Source: Nitrospinia bacterium (GTDB lineage Bacteria > Nitrospinota > Nitrospinia > Nitrospinales > JAJDAT01). Taken from it: a stretch of DNA of 64,000 nt. Of the stretch, positions 7,967 through 17,554 are shown in pieces. Positions within the stretch are counted from its first letter, which is position 1; each line of letters begins with the position of its first letter. Position numbers and translations under genes: made by a program. Where the stretch lies: contig JAJDAT010000005.1 of NCBI GenBank assembly GCA_029261715.1, forward strand, positions 294,227-358,226, given 5' to 3'. The notes beneath the pieces were generated by a model, which saw only the letters and a program-made list of their open reading frames with translations, had not been told where the DNA came from and did not search any database.

Positions 7967-9520
7967 CTATTCCAGATAACGAAACAACTGGACTTGAAGC
8001 TCTTTTTCTTTATCCAATCCAAGAGTTTTATAAACGCTAATTAATCTAGAATGAACAAAAGGATTAAAGGGGTTTATCTTGAACGCTTTTTCAAAATACA
8101 CTCGAGATTTTTCTTTTGCATCTTTTTGAAAATGTAACTCTCCCAAATTAACTAATGTGGTATGGAAAGTAGGATAATATTTAAGATTTTCTTTTAATAA
8201 AGGTTCCGCTTTTTCGTAATCCTTCTTCAACATAAAAGTTTGAGCTAATTTGTTATGTAAAACAGGAGAAAGTGATTTTGTCTTTTCAATTGCTTTTTCG
8301 TACTCGAGAATAGCCGCCTTTAAAAAGCTTCTAGATTTTAGGACGTCTCCAAGGAAAGTTAGGTCCCGAGCTTGCTTAGACTGAATTTCGGCATATTCTT
8401 GTTTTTTATCTTCCTTTGACTGGTTACGGTCTTTTTTGAAATTAAACCGTAACGCCGTAATACCTGGAATAATTTTAAACTCTCTTTTTAGCGCGTACTT
8501 TTTCCACGAGTCTTGGAAATCTTTTAAAGATTGTCCAAAACGTTTTTGTAATGTTTTGGTTATAGAAATGTCGTCTCGCAAATCTTCTACAAGAGAAGAA
8601 ATGACTGTTTCACCTTTTTGCTCGACCATATATTCGACCATAGACGCGACTTCAGCATAGGCTAGCTGCACATCTTCCGCTGTTTTTAGTTTTGCTAGCG
8701 AAGGCATCATTTGATCGAGACCAATTAAGTAGTCCTCTTTAAGTCCCTTTGCCAATACAGTTTCCATGAGCGGGGTTAAAGGTTCTTTTGCTCCTCGCCA
8801 ACGAGTTTCAAGAAATTTAGCCAGACCTTCGTGCAGCCATAAGGGAACTTTGTTCCCGCTTTTTTGAGTCAATAAATAATGCACGTATTCATGACTCAGC
8901 GTATCCAGCCAATTGTAACCTCTTAATAGAGAACCGGGAGAGATAGCCATCAACCGGTTATATTTACAAAGGGCGACAGTTCCAGACGTCATAATATCTT
9001 TTAAGGTCAAAGGAGAAACCTTAGAAAATGGCTCACGTGAAGGATAGAACTCGACAATAATCTTTTGATCGGGATAAAAATTTAAAATTTTTCCTAAAAC
9101 TTCATAAGACTTTTCAAGAGCTTCTTTGGCATGGTGGATTAATATTTCGTCGGAGCCGTTCTCAAAACGAAAAATAAAATGTTCTGATTCCTTAGAAACG
9201 AAAGAGCCCGTCGCTTGTTTGGTCTGGCCTATGAGGTGCCGGAGAGATTCTATGGAAGGGTCGTTTGTTTTAATCGGTTCTATATATTTCCAGGCGGATT
9301 CGTAATCTCCTTTAAAAAAGTCCAAACGAGATTTTAAAAGAGCGAGTTCCGCAGAGCCGGAGTGATCCTTAGATAATGAATCAATTAAGGATTCCGCTTT
9401 AGACAAATTCCAACCATTAAGCAATTCGTTGGCTTGTCTAAATGTTGAGGGAGCGGAAGCAGCCCAAACAGGGGACGAAAGTAAAATGAATCCTGCCAGC
9501 AGTATTTTAACCAACGTCAT
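7967..9520 (-). CDS. Secreted TPR protein with peptidase MA-like metalloprotease domain
   Basis: 517 residues with a signal peptide (first ~20 residues, cleavage after VWA). Residues ~110-310 form a gluzincin-like domain: the zinc motif HEYVH at 210-214 and a downstream glutamate in WLHEGLAKF (Glu231) are all present, so it should be catalytically competent. TPR-like helices flank it on both sides (about 25-95 and 380-515). It overlaps the DUF4175 gene by four bases (ATGA), implying translational coupling. Substrate unknown; location periplasmic or outer surface. Confidence 0.85.
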   Translation of the reverse strand: MTLVKILLAGFILLSSPVWAASAPSTFRQANELLNGWNLSKAESLIDSLSKDHSGSAELALLKSRLDFFKGDYESAWKYIEPIKTNDPSIESLRHLIGQTKQATGSFVSKESEHFIFRFENGSDEILIHHAKEALEKSYEVLGKILNFYPDQKIIVEFYPSREPFSKVSPLTLKDIMTSGTVALCKYNRLMAISPGSLLRGYNWLDTLSHEYVHYLLTQKSGNKVPLWLHEGLAKFLETRWRGAKEPLTPLMETVLAKGLKEDYLIGLDQMMPSLAKLKTAEDVQLAYAEVASMVEYMVEQKGETVISSLVEDLRDDISITKTLQKRFGQSLKDFQDSWKKYALKREFKIIPGITALRFNFKKDRNQSKEDKKQEYAEIQSKQARDLTFLGDVLKSRSFLKAAILEYEKAIEKTKSLSPVLHNKLAQTFMLKKDYEKAEPLLKENLKYYPTFHTTLVNLGELHFQKDAKEKSRVYFEKAFKINPFNPFVHSRLISVYKTLGLDKEKELQVQLFRYLE

Positions 9521-12500
9521 TTTACAAGTTCCTTATAGTATTCGGAAATAAGGCGTTCGTAATTTTTAGGACGTTGACGTTTCATCGCATGAAGAATATC
9601 TTCTCTAAATTTTGTTGGCGCGTTATATTGATCTTCCGAAGGTAGATCTACCTTTTCTCTTTTCATTCGCATAGATCCACCACGCTGTGTGTCTGGGGAG
9701 CGTCCAACTCCAAAACGTGGAGTATTGGATTTGCCTTTTGCGCGACCCTTGCCTTTTTGATTTTTCATTTCCTCAAGCATTTCGCGAGTTTCGCCAAGTC
9801 TATTGAGAGCCTGGTTTTCCGAGTCAACGCTCTGAGAAAGTTCTTTTTTACTGAGACTCTTCTGAGCGGATTTCATGAAGCCTTGCGCAGAGCCCATTTT
9901 TTGAGAAAGTTGCGGTGGAACCATTGGGTTGATGCGTCCCATTTCAGCAATCTTTTCGCCTAAATCACGCGCTTCCTGCCGAATTTCATTTTGTTTTTTG
10001 GCCATAGAATCGAGTTGTTCTTTTTTTTGGTCAGACATTAGAGCCTCAAACTCTTTCTTCATTTCCCGATTAAAAGTGCCAAGCTTTTTAGAAATTTCAG
10101 CGTTTATTTGTCGTAATTCGTTCAATTCAGTCTTCATTTTTTCTTTTAATTCTTCGCTGGATTGGGTAACCATTCTGAGGTTGTGTTGCCATCTAAACGC
10201 CAAAGGGTAGGTGTTTTTAAAGAGTTCGTTAAACTCTTTAAGATCCAATAATTTTGTTAGCTCCTCTAATGCGTCATATTTTTCAACCATTTCAGGAAGC
10301 GATCTTTGGAATTTATAATATTCGTCTAATCGAAGAGCGCCTCTTTCGCGAATAACGTTGGTCATTTCTTCGCGTGTTTTACGTATTTCGTCAAACTTTT
10401 TCGGCAAATCTGGTTTCAACGCAGAATCGATCGCTTCTTGATTAAATTTGCGAATCTTTGAGTCTAAGTTGGCCTGTTTTTCAAGTAACTCTGCGTGTCG
10501 ATTTATATCTGGATCTTTGTTCAAATAGTCTTTAGTTTCTTTCAACACTTCTTGTGCGGCATTTACATCCTTTTTTAAGGCTTCAAAGAATTTCGAAAGC
10601 TCGTCTTCAAATTTTTCTAATTGAGCTTTTCGAAGTTCTTTATTCATGTCGGTTGTTTCTTCCAACAGATCCTTTTGCTTTTTTTGAACTTGTTCAAGGC
10701 TTTGCAATGAATCGTCGATTCTTTCCATTGTTTCCATATCGACAAGATCGTCCATTTCATCTCCAGACTGATCCAATTGGTTGGCAAGGCTTTGCAAGTC
10801 TTTAGTCATCTTTTCAAGCTCATCCATTGCAGCTTGAATGTCGCCTTTTTCCATTAAGTTTTTAATTTTTTCGAGAGACGCTTGAAATTTGTCGAGATTC
10901 AGTTGCTTTACCGCTTCGGGGTTTAGGAACTCATCCGGCAAACCTTGAGTTTGTTTAGCTAATTGTTCCATCATCTGTCGGAAGGTTTGCTCTATCTTGT
11001 CGAGTTTTTTCTTTAGTTCGTCAGGACTGATGGGGGCTTTTTGATCTTTCATTTTTTCGAATTCGTCGCGTAGAGATTCGGTTAACTTTTCTAATTCGCG
11101 TTCCAAGCTTACGGCCTGGTCCATTTTTTGCCGATTGGTTATTTTAATTAAAAATAAAATATCTCTTTCCAATTCGCTAATCAGCTTATTCGTTAATGGG
11201 GTTACGGGCGGAAAAGAAAAGGAAATAGGTACGACGTTTCCAGGAGGTTGCGTGGCTAGCTGGTTGAGCGCGGTTATCTGCTCTTTGCGTATAATTTGAA
11301 GTCCTTTCACCATATTTGTGAAAAAATTAAGGTAGGCAGGAGAAAAGGATTCCATTGGCTCGGCGCGTTCTTTTATACGTTCGGCCAGGTCTATGATGTC
11401 TATTAATTTATCTATATTGAATGAGAAAAACCTCTTGATCCGGTTTCTATCCGGAATATTTTTCGTCTTGAACGACTCGTTTTCGACAAGGTTATCAGCC
11501 AAAAGGGCCACTAAACTTTCAACCAACTCATCCTGAAGGGCAATAAGGTCGTCCGCTTCTTTACGCGTGTCAAATATCTTAAAAGTGTACGTTTCTGATT
11601 GCCCAGTATTAGGCCCAGAGACATTATCGTTATCAAAAGCTTCTAAAAAGTATTGAACCTCGTCGCCAGGTTTTAAGTTTGATCCGTTTAAATTCCAGGA
11701 ATGGCTATTTTTAAATTCTTTTTCTTCGGTGCGAACCTTTTTCAATAATTTCCTATAAGGCTTACCGTTTACTCGATAGACTAATTCAACTTTACGGATT
11801 CCAAAGTCGTCGCGAATCTCGTAGTAAAATTGAAGTTTATCCGTGTTTTTATAAACTGGTTTTGGATTAGCCAGAAATAAAATAACTTTGGGCGCTTTAT
11901 CTATATCAATCTTTATGGGATATTTCTTAGGCAATACGCTAGCTGGATTTTTTCCAATTTTTACTCGAAACCGGTAATACCCAGAATCTCTCATTAATAA
12001 AGATCCATAAAGCTTATTCTCGTCTGAGACGTTTAACGAAAACCGGTCTTTCCCATTTACTTCTATTTCGGCAGCGGCTAAAGGAAAATTTGATTCCGCC
12101 TCAATGGCCACTTCAGAGCCAGGTAAAGCTTGAATAGAGCCGTCGGAGGGAGACACCGTTTTGGGTTTTATTTGAGTGTAAGCTGGGTAGTTATATTTTA
12201 GTTTTATCGACTTAATGTTGATTGCCGGTAACGCTTTAGAATTTAAAGGAACCGAATCCGATCCTATTAAAACTGCGTTTGTTTGTTGTGGAGGATTTAT
12301 GAAATTCTGCAAACCCTTTGAATAGAAATCAGGAATTAGCGTAAGAGTTAGTATTGCAACTCCTAACGAACCTAGGAATAAATTCCTATTTAACTTTGCG
12401 CGATTTAAGTCAAGCGCAGAATTGGGGTCTACATGCTCTATTTTTTCTTTGGTTGATTCGAGCAACTCTTTGATGAAACTGAGCGAAACTTTAAGCTCGG

Positions 12501-12849
12501 CATCCGATTCGTTCAAACGGTTTTGTAGCTGGCAAGAATTAATTAGAGAATCGTTTAACTGAGGATTTTTCTTTTCAATTAACAGAGCTGCTTGTTCTCT
12601 AGAAAATTTGGAAAAAAATGCAGGAATGAAATAGCGAATAAAAGAGTAAGTTAAACCAACAACCAATAGTCCGCCAATTGGAATAGCCAGGGTTTGTAAA
12701 TTCCCCCAAAAATAAGAAACTCCATTTCCTACTAAATAAATTAGAGTAAGAAACGTTGCCAATAAATAAAAACCATTAATGGCAAAGAAGCTTTGGCGTT
12801 TTTTGCGGACTATATCTAAAAATGAGTTGATACGATCATTAGATTGCAT
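9517..12849 (-). CDS. Large membrane-anchored coiled-coil protein (DUF4175-like)
   Basis: 1110 residues. Two membrane helices lie near residues 20-45 and 52-78 and a third near 157-175, followed by a beta-rich stretch with Ig-like segments (about 200-430) and then ~600 residues of charged helical coiled coil rich in E, K, Q and M. This architecture matches the DUF4175 family, which commonly accompanies moxR genes. The C-terminus is basic. It is the first gene of the operon with the metallopeptidase and MoxR, suggesting an envelope-associated complex remodelled by the ATPase; that role is inferred. Confidence 0.8.
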   Translation of the reverse strand: MQSNDRINSFLDIVRKKRQSFFAINGFYLLATFLTLIYLVGNGVSYFWGNLQTLAIPIGGLLVVGLTYSFIRYFIPAFFSKFSREQAALLIEKKNPQLNDSLINSCQLQNRLNESDAELKVSLSFIKELLESTKEKIEHVDPNSALDLNRAKLNRNLFLGSLGVAILTLTLIPDFYSKGLQNFINPPQQTNAVLIGSDSVPLNSKALPAINIKSIKLKYNYPAYTQIKPKTVSPSDGSIQALPGSEVAIEAESNFPLAAAEIEVNGKDRFSLNVSDENKLYGSLLMRDSGYYRFRVKIGKNPASVLPKKYPIKIDIDKAPKVILFLANPKPVYKNTDKLQFYYEIRDDFGIRKVELVYRVNGKPYRKLLKKVRTEEKEFKNSHSWNLNGSNLKPGDEVQYFLEAFDNDNVSGPNTGQSETYTFKIFDTRKEADDLIALQDELVESLVALLADNLVENESFKTKNIPDRNRIKRFFSFNIDKLIDIIDLAERIKERAEPMESFSPAYLNFFTNMVKGLQIIRKEQITALNQLATQPPGNVVPISFSFPPVTPLTNKLISELERDILFLIKITNRQKMDQAVSLERELEKLTESLRDEFEKMKDQKAPISPDELKKKLDKIEQTFRQMMEQLAKQTQGLPDEFLNPEAVKQLNLDKFQASLEKIKNLMEKGDIQAAMDELEKMTKDLQSLANQLDQSGDEMDDLVDMETMERIDDSLQSLEQVQKKQKDLLEETTDMNKELRKAQLEKFEDELSKFFEALKKDVNAAQEVLKETKDYLNKDPDINRHAELLEKQANLDSKIRKFNQEAIDSALKPDLPKKFDEIRKTREEMTNVIRERGALRLDEYYKFQRSLPEMVEKYDALEELTKLLDLKEFNELFKNTYPLAFRWQHNLRMVTQSSEELKEKMKTELNELRQINAEISKKLGTFNREMKKEFEALMSDQKKEQLDSMAKKQNEIRQEARDLGEKIAEMGRINPMVPPQLSQKMGSAQGFMKSAQKSLSKKELSQSVDSENQALNRLGETREMLEEMKNQKGKGRAKGKSNTPRFGVGRSPDTQRGGSMRMKREKVDLPSEDQYNAPTKFREDILHAMKRQRPKNYERLISEYYKELVK

Positions 12850-12902
12850 AATTACATTTTATTATATTACGTAGCTATTTGAAACCAATTGTAGAAAGAT
12901 GT

Positions 12903-12930
12903 TTGACACTTGTTTGAAAGGCATTATGAC
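12903..12930 (+). promoter_or_regulatory. Candidate sigma-70 promoter ahead of the leader element at 12977
   Basis: A perfect -35 TTGACA (12903-12908) is followed after 16 bases by TATGAC (12925-12930), four of six matches to the -10 consensus. A start near 12937 would put the hairpin element at 12977-13049 in the 5' leader of the small ORF at 13129. The spacer is one base short of optimal, so this is a moderate call. Confidence 0.4.
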
Positions 12931-12976
12931 GCTGAAACCCAAAAAAGCTTTATTTATATGAGAATTCTTTAAGAAG

Positions 12977-13049
12977 ATTTCTAAAAAATAAGATTTGCCA
13001 AGAGCCTAGTCCCTATTTTAAGGGCTAGGCGATAGCAAGTCAGTAAAAA
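12977..13049 (+). ncRNA. Conserved hairpin leader element, copy A
   Basis: This ~73-base segment is nearly repeated at 55950-56023, far away and ahead of an unrelated gene. It folds as an outer helix TTTGC (12994-12998) with GCAAG (13035-13039), an asymmetric internal loop, and an inner helix GCCTAG (13004-13009) with CTAGGC (13025-13030), extended by CCC/GGG. The base pair at the end of the outer helix is T-G here and T-A in copy B. Homology also runs on weakly to about 13074. I do not recognise the fold as a known riboswitch class. Confidence 0.5.
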
Positions 13050-13128
13050 GTAGGAAATATTAGAATCGCTCTTAATTATTAGGAAAAAATGTGTTGAATT
13101 TAAGGAGCATTCCGAATAATATTTTGAT

Positions 13129-13284
13129 ATGAAAACTGAAGAAGAAACATTAGAAGAATCTTTTTTTACGAAACAGTGGAAGCTTGTTAAAGGTGATGAT
13201 CTTAAGTGGAGAATATTCTGCGCTTTTTTTTTCTCTCTGTTAATCGTAGGGCTGAAATTTATTAGCTCAATCGAAAGATTCTAA
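13129..13284 (+). CDS. Possible small single-pass membrane protein
   Basis: An open frame of 51 codons, MKTEEETLEESFF at the start, an acidic-then-basic head, one hydrophobic helix (FCAFFFSLLIVGLKFI) and a short SSIERF tail. Such a pattern is plausible for a small inner-membrane protein, and the gene lies downstream of a promoter-like sequence and the leader element. Against it, no good Shine-Dalgarno lies close to the ATG (the nearest AAGGAG is ~21 bases away), and homologues cannot be checked here. Confidence 0.4.
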   Translation: MKTEEETLEESFFTKQWKLVKGDDLKWRIFCAFFFSLLIVGLKFISSIERF

Positions 13285-13321
13285 TCTACCAGCTTTTCCC
13301 CCATCCAAGTTGCTTAGAGAC

Positions 13322-13462
13322 ATCGTTTTTTCCTGAGGCGAACCAGTAGGTTCGACGAAGCGCCATTCTGAATCTTGATATTGTTGGTCTGAACAAGGTA
13401 GAAGGGGCGCCTCGATTCAACAAAATTGCTACTTCTAATCTTAGGAGGCTCTCGAAATGCAA
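13322..13462. repeat. Dispersed intergenic repeat (GAAGG/TCGAAG family)
   Basis: Non-coding stretch built from short modules that recur throughout the window: CCTGAGGCGAACC, GGTTCGACGAAG and GGCTCTCGAAATGC. The modules form imperfect hairpins. It lies between the small ORF and the hybrid kinase. The function is unknown; such repeats commonly mark gene 3' ends. Confidence 0.6.
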
Positions 13463-13600
13463 CCTTCCGCCGTTTACTTATCGGTAGCGAATAATCTCAC
13501 CTTGTTTCAACGTTTACTCTGTTTTAAGGTTTTGCCTAAAGGCAGATGGGTTAAGCTATAATGCGCTTATTTCCTATCATCTTAAGTTGCCGTGTAAACC

Positions 13601-15964
13601 ATGGACATTGATTCTGCAGTTAAAAAATTAAAAGCAAGTTCGATATTCGGTTTACTGTCTAAGCCTGCTTTAACCAAATTTTGTAAAAACTCGGAACTTG
13701 TAAAGCTTCCCAAAAATAAAGTTTTATTCGAAGAAGGCAGCCCAGGGGATGTTATGTATATACTTCTTCAGGGAAAGCTTGAAATTTATACAAAGAATAA
13801 GCACATTGCGCTTCGAACTCCATTTGAGATGATTGGCGAATTATCTTTAATTAGTTTGCAACCGCGTTCTGCTAGCGTGAAAGCTAATTCGGCTTCTATT
13901 TTGCTAAGAATCACTAAAGATTGTTTTGATAATTACATCGCTCCGCATTCTAAAGTGATGTTGGAGATCATGAAAGTTCTTTCTAGGCGAAGCGGGTGGG
14001 ATTTAGAAAAATTAGATAAGGGATATAAGGAGCTTCGTCAATCTCAACAGAATTACGAAGATATTGTTCAATCCGTTTCAGACATTATTTTAAGAGTATC
14101 TCCGGAGGGATTGATTAATTACGCTAATTCTTCCGTTAGCGTTCTTGGATATAAATCTCATGAAATGATGGGGAAATCGCTAAAAGATTATATTAACGAT
14201 GAAAATGAAAAAACAATTCTGAAAGATCTGTTGTCTAAAAGAATTGGGAAGGGCAAAGGAAAAGCGCGAGAGGTATGGTTACAAGTGAATCCCAAAAGCG
14301 TTTTGTCTAAAAAAAATAAAAAACTATATTTTTTAATCAGTTCTTCGGGTGTTTGGAGCGAATCCAAAGAGAACAAGAAAACAAAAAGAGTTCAAAGAAT
14401 ATTTGGCGGTAATCAATTGATTGCCAAAGATATTACTGAAAGAAAAAAAGCCGAAGAGGAATTAAAAAATAATAAAATTCGCTTAGAAAAATTAGTTAAA
14501 AAAAGGACAAAAGATTTAGAAAAAACGAATCTCGAATTAAAAAAATCAAAAGAAGAAGCCGATTCGGCCAACAAAGCAAAGTCGGAGTTTTTGTCGAGAA
14601 TGAGCCACGAAATACGAACCCCTCTGAATGCAGTTCTTGGATATTCTCAGATCCTTTTAAGAAAAAGTTATTTAGAACCTGAAGATAAAGATAGCGTAAA
14701 AGGGATTTCAACAAGCGGAAGCCATCTTTTAGAGCTTATCGATGAAGTTTTGGATATGTCTAAAATCGAGGCGAATTTAATGGAGATAAACGCCGGTGAT
14801 TTTGACTTAAACGAACTTCTAAAAAGTTTATCAATTATTTTTGCTCCAAGGTGTGCGGATAAAAATTTGATGTTGTTTGTTGATAACTTAAAAAAAGAAT
14901 ATTTTGTTAGATCCGATCAAACTAAATTGCGGCAAATTTTAATCAATTTGATGGGTAATGCCGTCAAATTTACAGACGAGGGATTTGTTTCGTTAAAAAT
15001 TAGCGATTCAAAAGCTAATCTGTTTCGTTTTGAAATAATAGACTCAGGACCTGGAATTCCTCCAAAAGATCATAAAAATATATTTGATCCCTTTCGCCAA
15101 ACTGACGAGGGAATTAAAAAAGCAGGAACCGGTTTGGGTTTGACGATTTCTCAAAAACAAGCTCGGCTGTTGGGAGGAGATTTAATCGTTGAATCTGAAT
15201 TAGGAAAAGGGGCCAAATTTATTTTGACTTTGCCTTTACCAGCGGTTACTCAAAAGGTCTTGCAACGAAACAGAGAAGATTTTGCAATAAAAGGATTGAA
15301 AGAAAACTTAAAAATAAAAGCGTTAATATTAGATCGTAATTCTAATAACCGTGACGTTCTCTTTAAGTTATTAAGTTCTATCGGAGTAGATGTGTTTTCG
15401 GTGGCAGACAGTTCTCAAGCTTTGGATGAAATTAAAAATTATAAGCCTGATATTGTTTTCTTCGATATAAAGATTCCCATAACTGATGAAATCAAAGTCT
15501 TTGAAAAAATTTCGAAAAAATTTAAAAAGAAATCTTTAAAAATCATAGCAATGACCGCTTCTGTTTTAAACCATGAAGTGGATGCGTTTCTGGAAAAGGG
15601 TTTTGATGAAGTACTTCTAAAACCTATTCGATTAGAAAGCTTGGTTTTATTATTGAAAAAATGTTTGAATGCCGAGTTTGAATTCGAGAAGAGTATTGAA
15701 CAGACTTCTAATTCATTTTCAGATAATGGTTCTAAAGAAGATGCCGCGAAATTTAATCTTCCGAGTTCTGCGTTAGAAGCTTTAAAAGAAGCGGCTGATT
15801 CGGGTAATGTCACTCACTTAGCAAAAGAGCTTGCCAAAATTGCAACGATGGGTGAAGACGGGAGAAAATTAAAAAAATATCTAGAAGAGTTTGTTAAAGT
15901 TTATGATCTAGAGGGTATTTTAAGTTTTCTCGATAATATGGAGACTAGACGACTAAATAAGTGA
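13601..15964 (+). CDS. Hybrid sensor histidine kinase with cyclic-nucleotide-binding and PAS domains
   Basis: 787-residue soluble sensor kinase without membrane segments. Domains in order: a cNMP-binding-like domain (~10-130, with EEGSPGDVMYILLQGKLEIY and the RSASVKA phosphate-cassette region), a PAS domain (~150-280), a coiled coil, a HisKA domain with FLSRMSHEIRTP (phosphorylated His336), an HATPase domain (NLMGNAVKF, DSGPGIPP, GTGLGLTIS) and a receiver (~560-690, phosphoacceptor Asp622). The receiver lacks the usual acidic pair near its start (LDRNSNN), which may weaken metal binding. The next gene, a REC-CheB protein, is a plausible partner. Confidence 0.92.
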   Translation: MDIDSAVKKLKASSIFGLLSKPALTKFCKNSELVKLPKNKVLFEEGSPGDVMYILLQGKLEIYTKNKHIALRTPFEMIGELSLISLQPRSASVKANSASILLRITKDCFDNYIAPHSKVMLEIMKVLSRRSGWDLEKLDKGYKELRQSQQNYEDIVQSVSDIILRVSPEGLINYANSSVSVLGYKSHEMMGKSLKDYINDENEKTILKDLLSKRIGKGKGKAREVWLQVNPKSVLSKKNKKLYFLISSSGVWSESKENKKTKRVQRIFGGNQLIAKDITERKKAEEELKNNKIRLEKLVKKRTKDLEKTNLELKKSKEEADSANKAKSEFLSRMSHEIRTPLNAVLGYSQILLRKSYLEPEDKDSVKGISTSGSHLLELIDEVLDMSKIEANLMEINAGDFDLNELLKSLSIIFAPRCADKNLMLFVDNLKKEYFVRSDQTKLRQILINLMGNAVKFTDEGFVSLKISDSKANLFRFEIIDSGPGIPPKDHKNIFDPFRQTDEGIKKAGTGLGLTISQKQARLLGGDLIVESELGKGAKFILTLPLPAVTQKVLQRNREDFAIKGLKENLKIKALILDRNSNNRDVLFKLLSSIGVDVFSVADSSQALDEIKNYKPDIVFFDIKIPITDEIKVFEKISKKFKKKSLKIIAMTASVLNHEVDAFLEKGFDEVLLKPIRLESLVLLLKKCLNAEFEFEKSIEQTSNSFSDNGSKEDAAKFNLPSSALEALKEAADSGNVTHLAKELAKIATMGEDGRKLKKYLEEFVKVYDLEGILSFLDNMETRRLNK

Positions 15965-16362
15965 CAATAAACGATCAAAACATACCTATTTGAAGCCTTT
16001 TCCCCGTCGGACGCCTCAATACTATTCCCACCTAGCAAAAATACGAAATGGATGAGGTTCTAGAGATACTGGAATGCGTTTTCAAAACAAAAGATTCGCA
16101 TTTTCTAGAATAAATACCTAGTTCCTCAATGTAATCTAAAAGGTGTTGTAAGTGTTTGATTTTGCTATTATTAAAGGTGCAAAGACTGGCGGTTACATTT
16201 TTAGAACTACTAGCAACCTACCAAGCTATCATTTATCCAAATCTAACCGAATTTGTTTTCTAGCTATTTTCTACATATTTTGTGGTTATTTTGTAGTAAA
16301 AACCTGAAGGTCTATGGGAGAATTGGGCAAATATTTTATTCTCGAAAATAATTGATAGTCCC
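15965..16362. other. Intergenic region without a recognised gene
   Basis: About 400 bases between the hybrid kinase and the REC-CheB gene. A stretch at 15972-16002 resembles 18988-19019 (both read roughly TCAAAACNNNNCTATTT followed by AAGCC). No credible open frame or terminator was found. Confidence 0.5.
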
Positions 16363-17382
16363 ATGGAAAAAATTAGAGTTTTGGTTGTAGACGACGAACC
16401 TAGGAACGTTCAACTTATAAGGAGTATTCTTAACAGTCAGGAGTGCTATATCGTCGATGAAGCCGTTGATGGGGAAGAAGCGTTAAAAAAACTTAAAGAT
16501 AAAAACTATGACGCTCTATTAACAGATTGGCTGATGCCTAAAATGAATGGCGCCGATTTGATTAAGAGAATCCGGAGTGAATTGAAGTCTCCTCCCTACA
16601 TTGTAATGATTACAGCGATTCAATCGGCGCAGGCTAAAGAAAACATTCTTGAAATTGGGGCAGACGAATTTATTTCTAAGCCATTACGTATGAAGGAATT
16701 CTTAGTTATTTTAAAAGAGGGGTTGGCAAGAAGGTCACAGCCTTTGCCTAAACTCCAAAAAATTAAAGTTCCAAAAAAAATCATTCCTCCTCCATTTGTA
16801 GCTGTTGTGATTGCGTCTAGTACGGGTGGGTTTGAAGCTCTGATCCATTTATTTTCCGGCGCTTTACCAGAGAAGGCCGCTTTTTTTGTAGCTCAACATG
16901 CCCCAGTGGAAACTCTTAGAAACATGGCAAGGAAAATAAAAACTCTAACTAATCTTGATGTAAACTTGGCAAGAGATTCTCAAAAAATTAATCCCGGAAA
17001 TGTTTATATTGCTCCAGGCGATAGGCATTTATGCATCAATCCAAAACCATTATCCATTAGCCTCAATCAGGATCCTAAGGAAAACTATGTAAGGCCATCG
17101 GCAGATCCATTGTTTCGTTCTGCGGCCTTAGTTTTCGGAAAATGCACGTTAGGAATTGTTTTAACTGGTTTGGGAGTTGATGGGACTCAGGGAGCGGCTC
17201 ATATTAAAGCTGTCGGGGGAGAGGTTTTAGCGCAAGACCCTAAATCGGCAATCGCTCCATCGATGCCGAAGAATGTCATCTTATCGGGACTAAATTCCGA
17301 TACCGTAAAGCTCGACGAAATCAATTCGAAAATTGAATCCCAAATTTCAATGCTAACCTCAAACCTAAAGTCTATTTCTTAA
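16363..17382 (+). CDS. Response regulator with CheB-type methylesterase domain
   Basis: 339 residues: an N-terminal receiver (1-120, acidic pair Asp10/Asp11, phosphoacceptor Asp55, Lys106 in the SKP motif) and a C-terminal methylesterase with the catalytic triad visible as Ser153 (IASSTGGFEAL), His179 (AQHAPVE) and Asp273 (GVDGTQGA). It would remove methyl groups or amides from chemoreceptor glutamates. It stands apart from the che operon at 31-37 kb, which has its own CheB, and follows the hybrid kinase, so it may feed that kinase's output into receptor adaptation. The chemosensory link is inference. Confidence 0.92.
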   Translation: MEKIRVLVVDDEPRNVQLIRSILNSQECYIVDEAVDGEEALKKLKDKNYDALLTDWLMPKMNGADLIKRIRSELKSPPYIVMITAIQSAQAKENILEIGADEFISKPLRMKEFLVILKEGLARRSQPLPKLQKIKVPKKIIPPPFVAVVIASSTGGFEALIHLFSGALPEKAAFFVAQHAPVETLRNMARKIKTLTNLDVNLARDSQKINPGNVYIAPGDRHLCINPKPLSISLNQDPKENYVRPSADPLFRSAALVFGKCTLGIVLTGLGVDGTQGAAHIKAVGGEVLAQDPKSAIAPSMPKNVILSGLNSDTVKLDEINSKIESQISMLTSNLKSIS

Positions 17383-17554
17383 AAAGATTAAGTGATCAAT
17401 GTATTTATCTTTATCAGGATATTTCGGCAACGAAACCTTTTCCGTAACTAGGAAGTTGAGCCAGATATATTAATACACTACTACTGTGTTTACTATTATG
17501 ACCTGGAAGCTGGAGTGTTTTGTGCGGGAAATCTTAAGGGGGTTGTAAAGTTTG

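Noticed and set aside
12920..12933. Sigma-54 site ahead of the first leader element
   Set aside because: GG and GC are only nine bases apart, not ten, so it does not fit; a sigma-70 promoter fits better.
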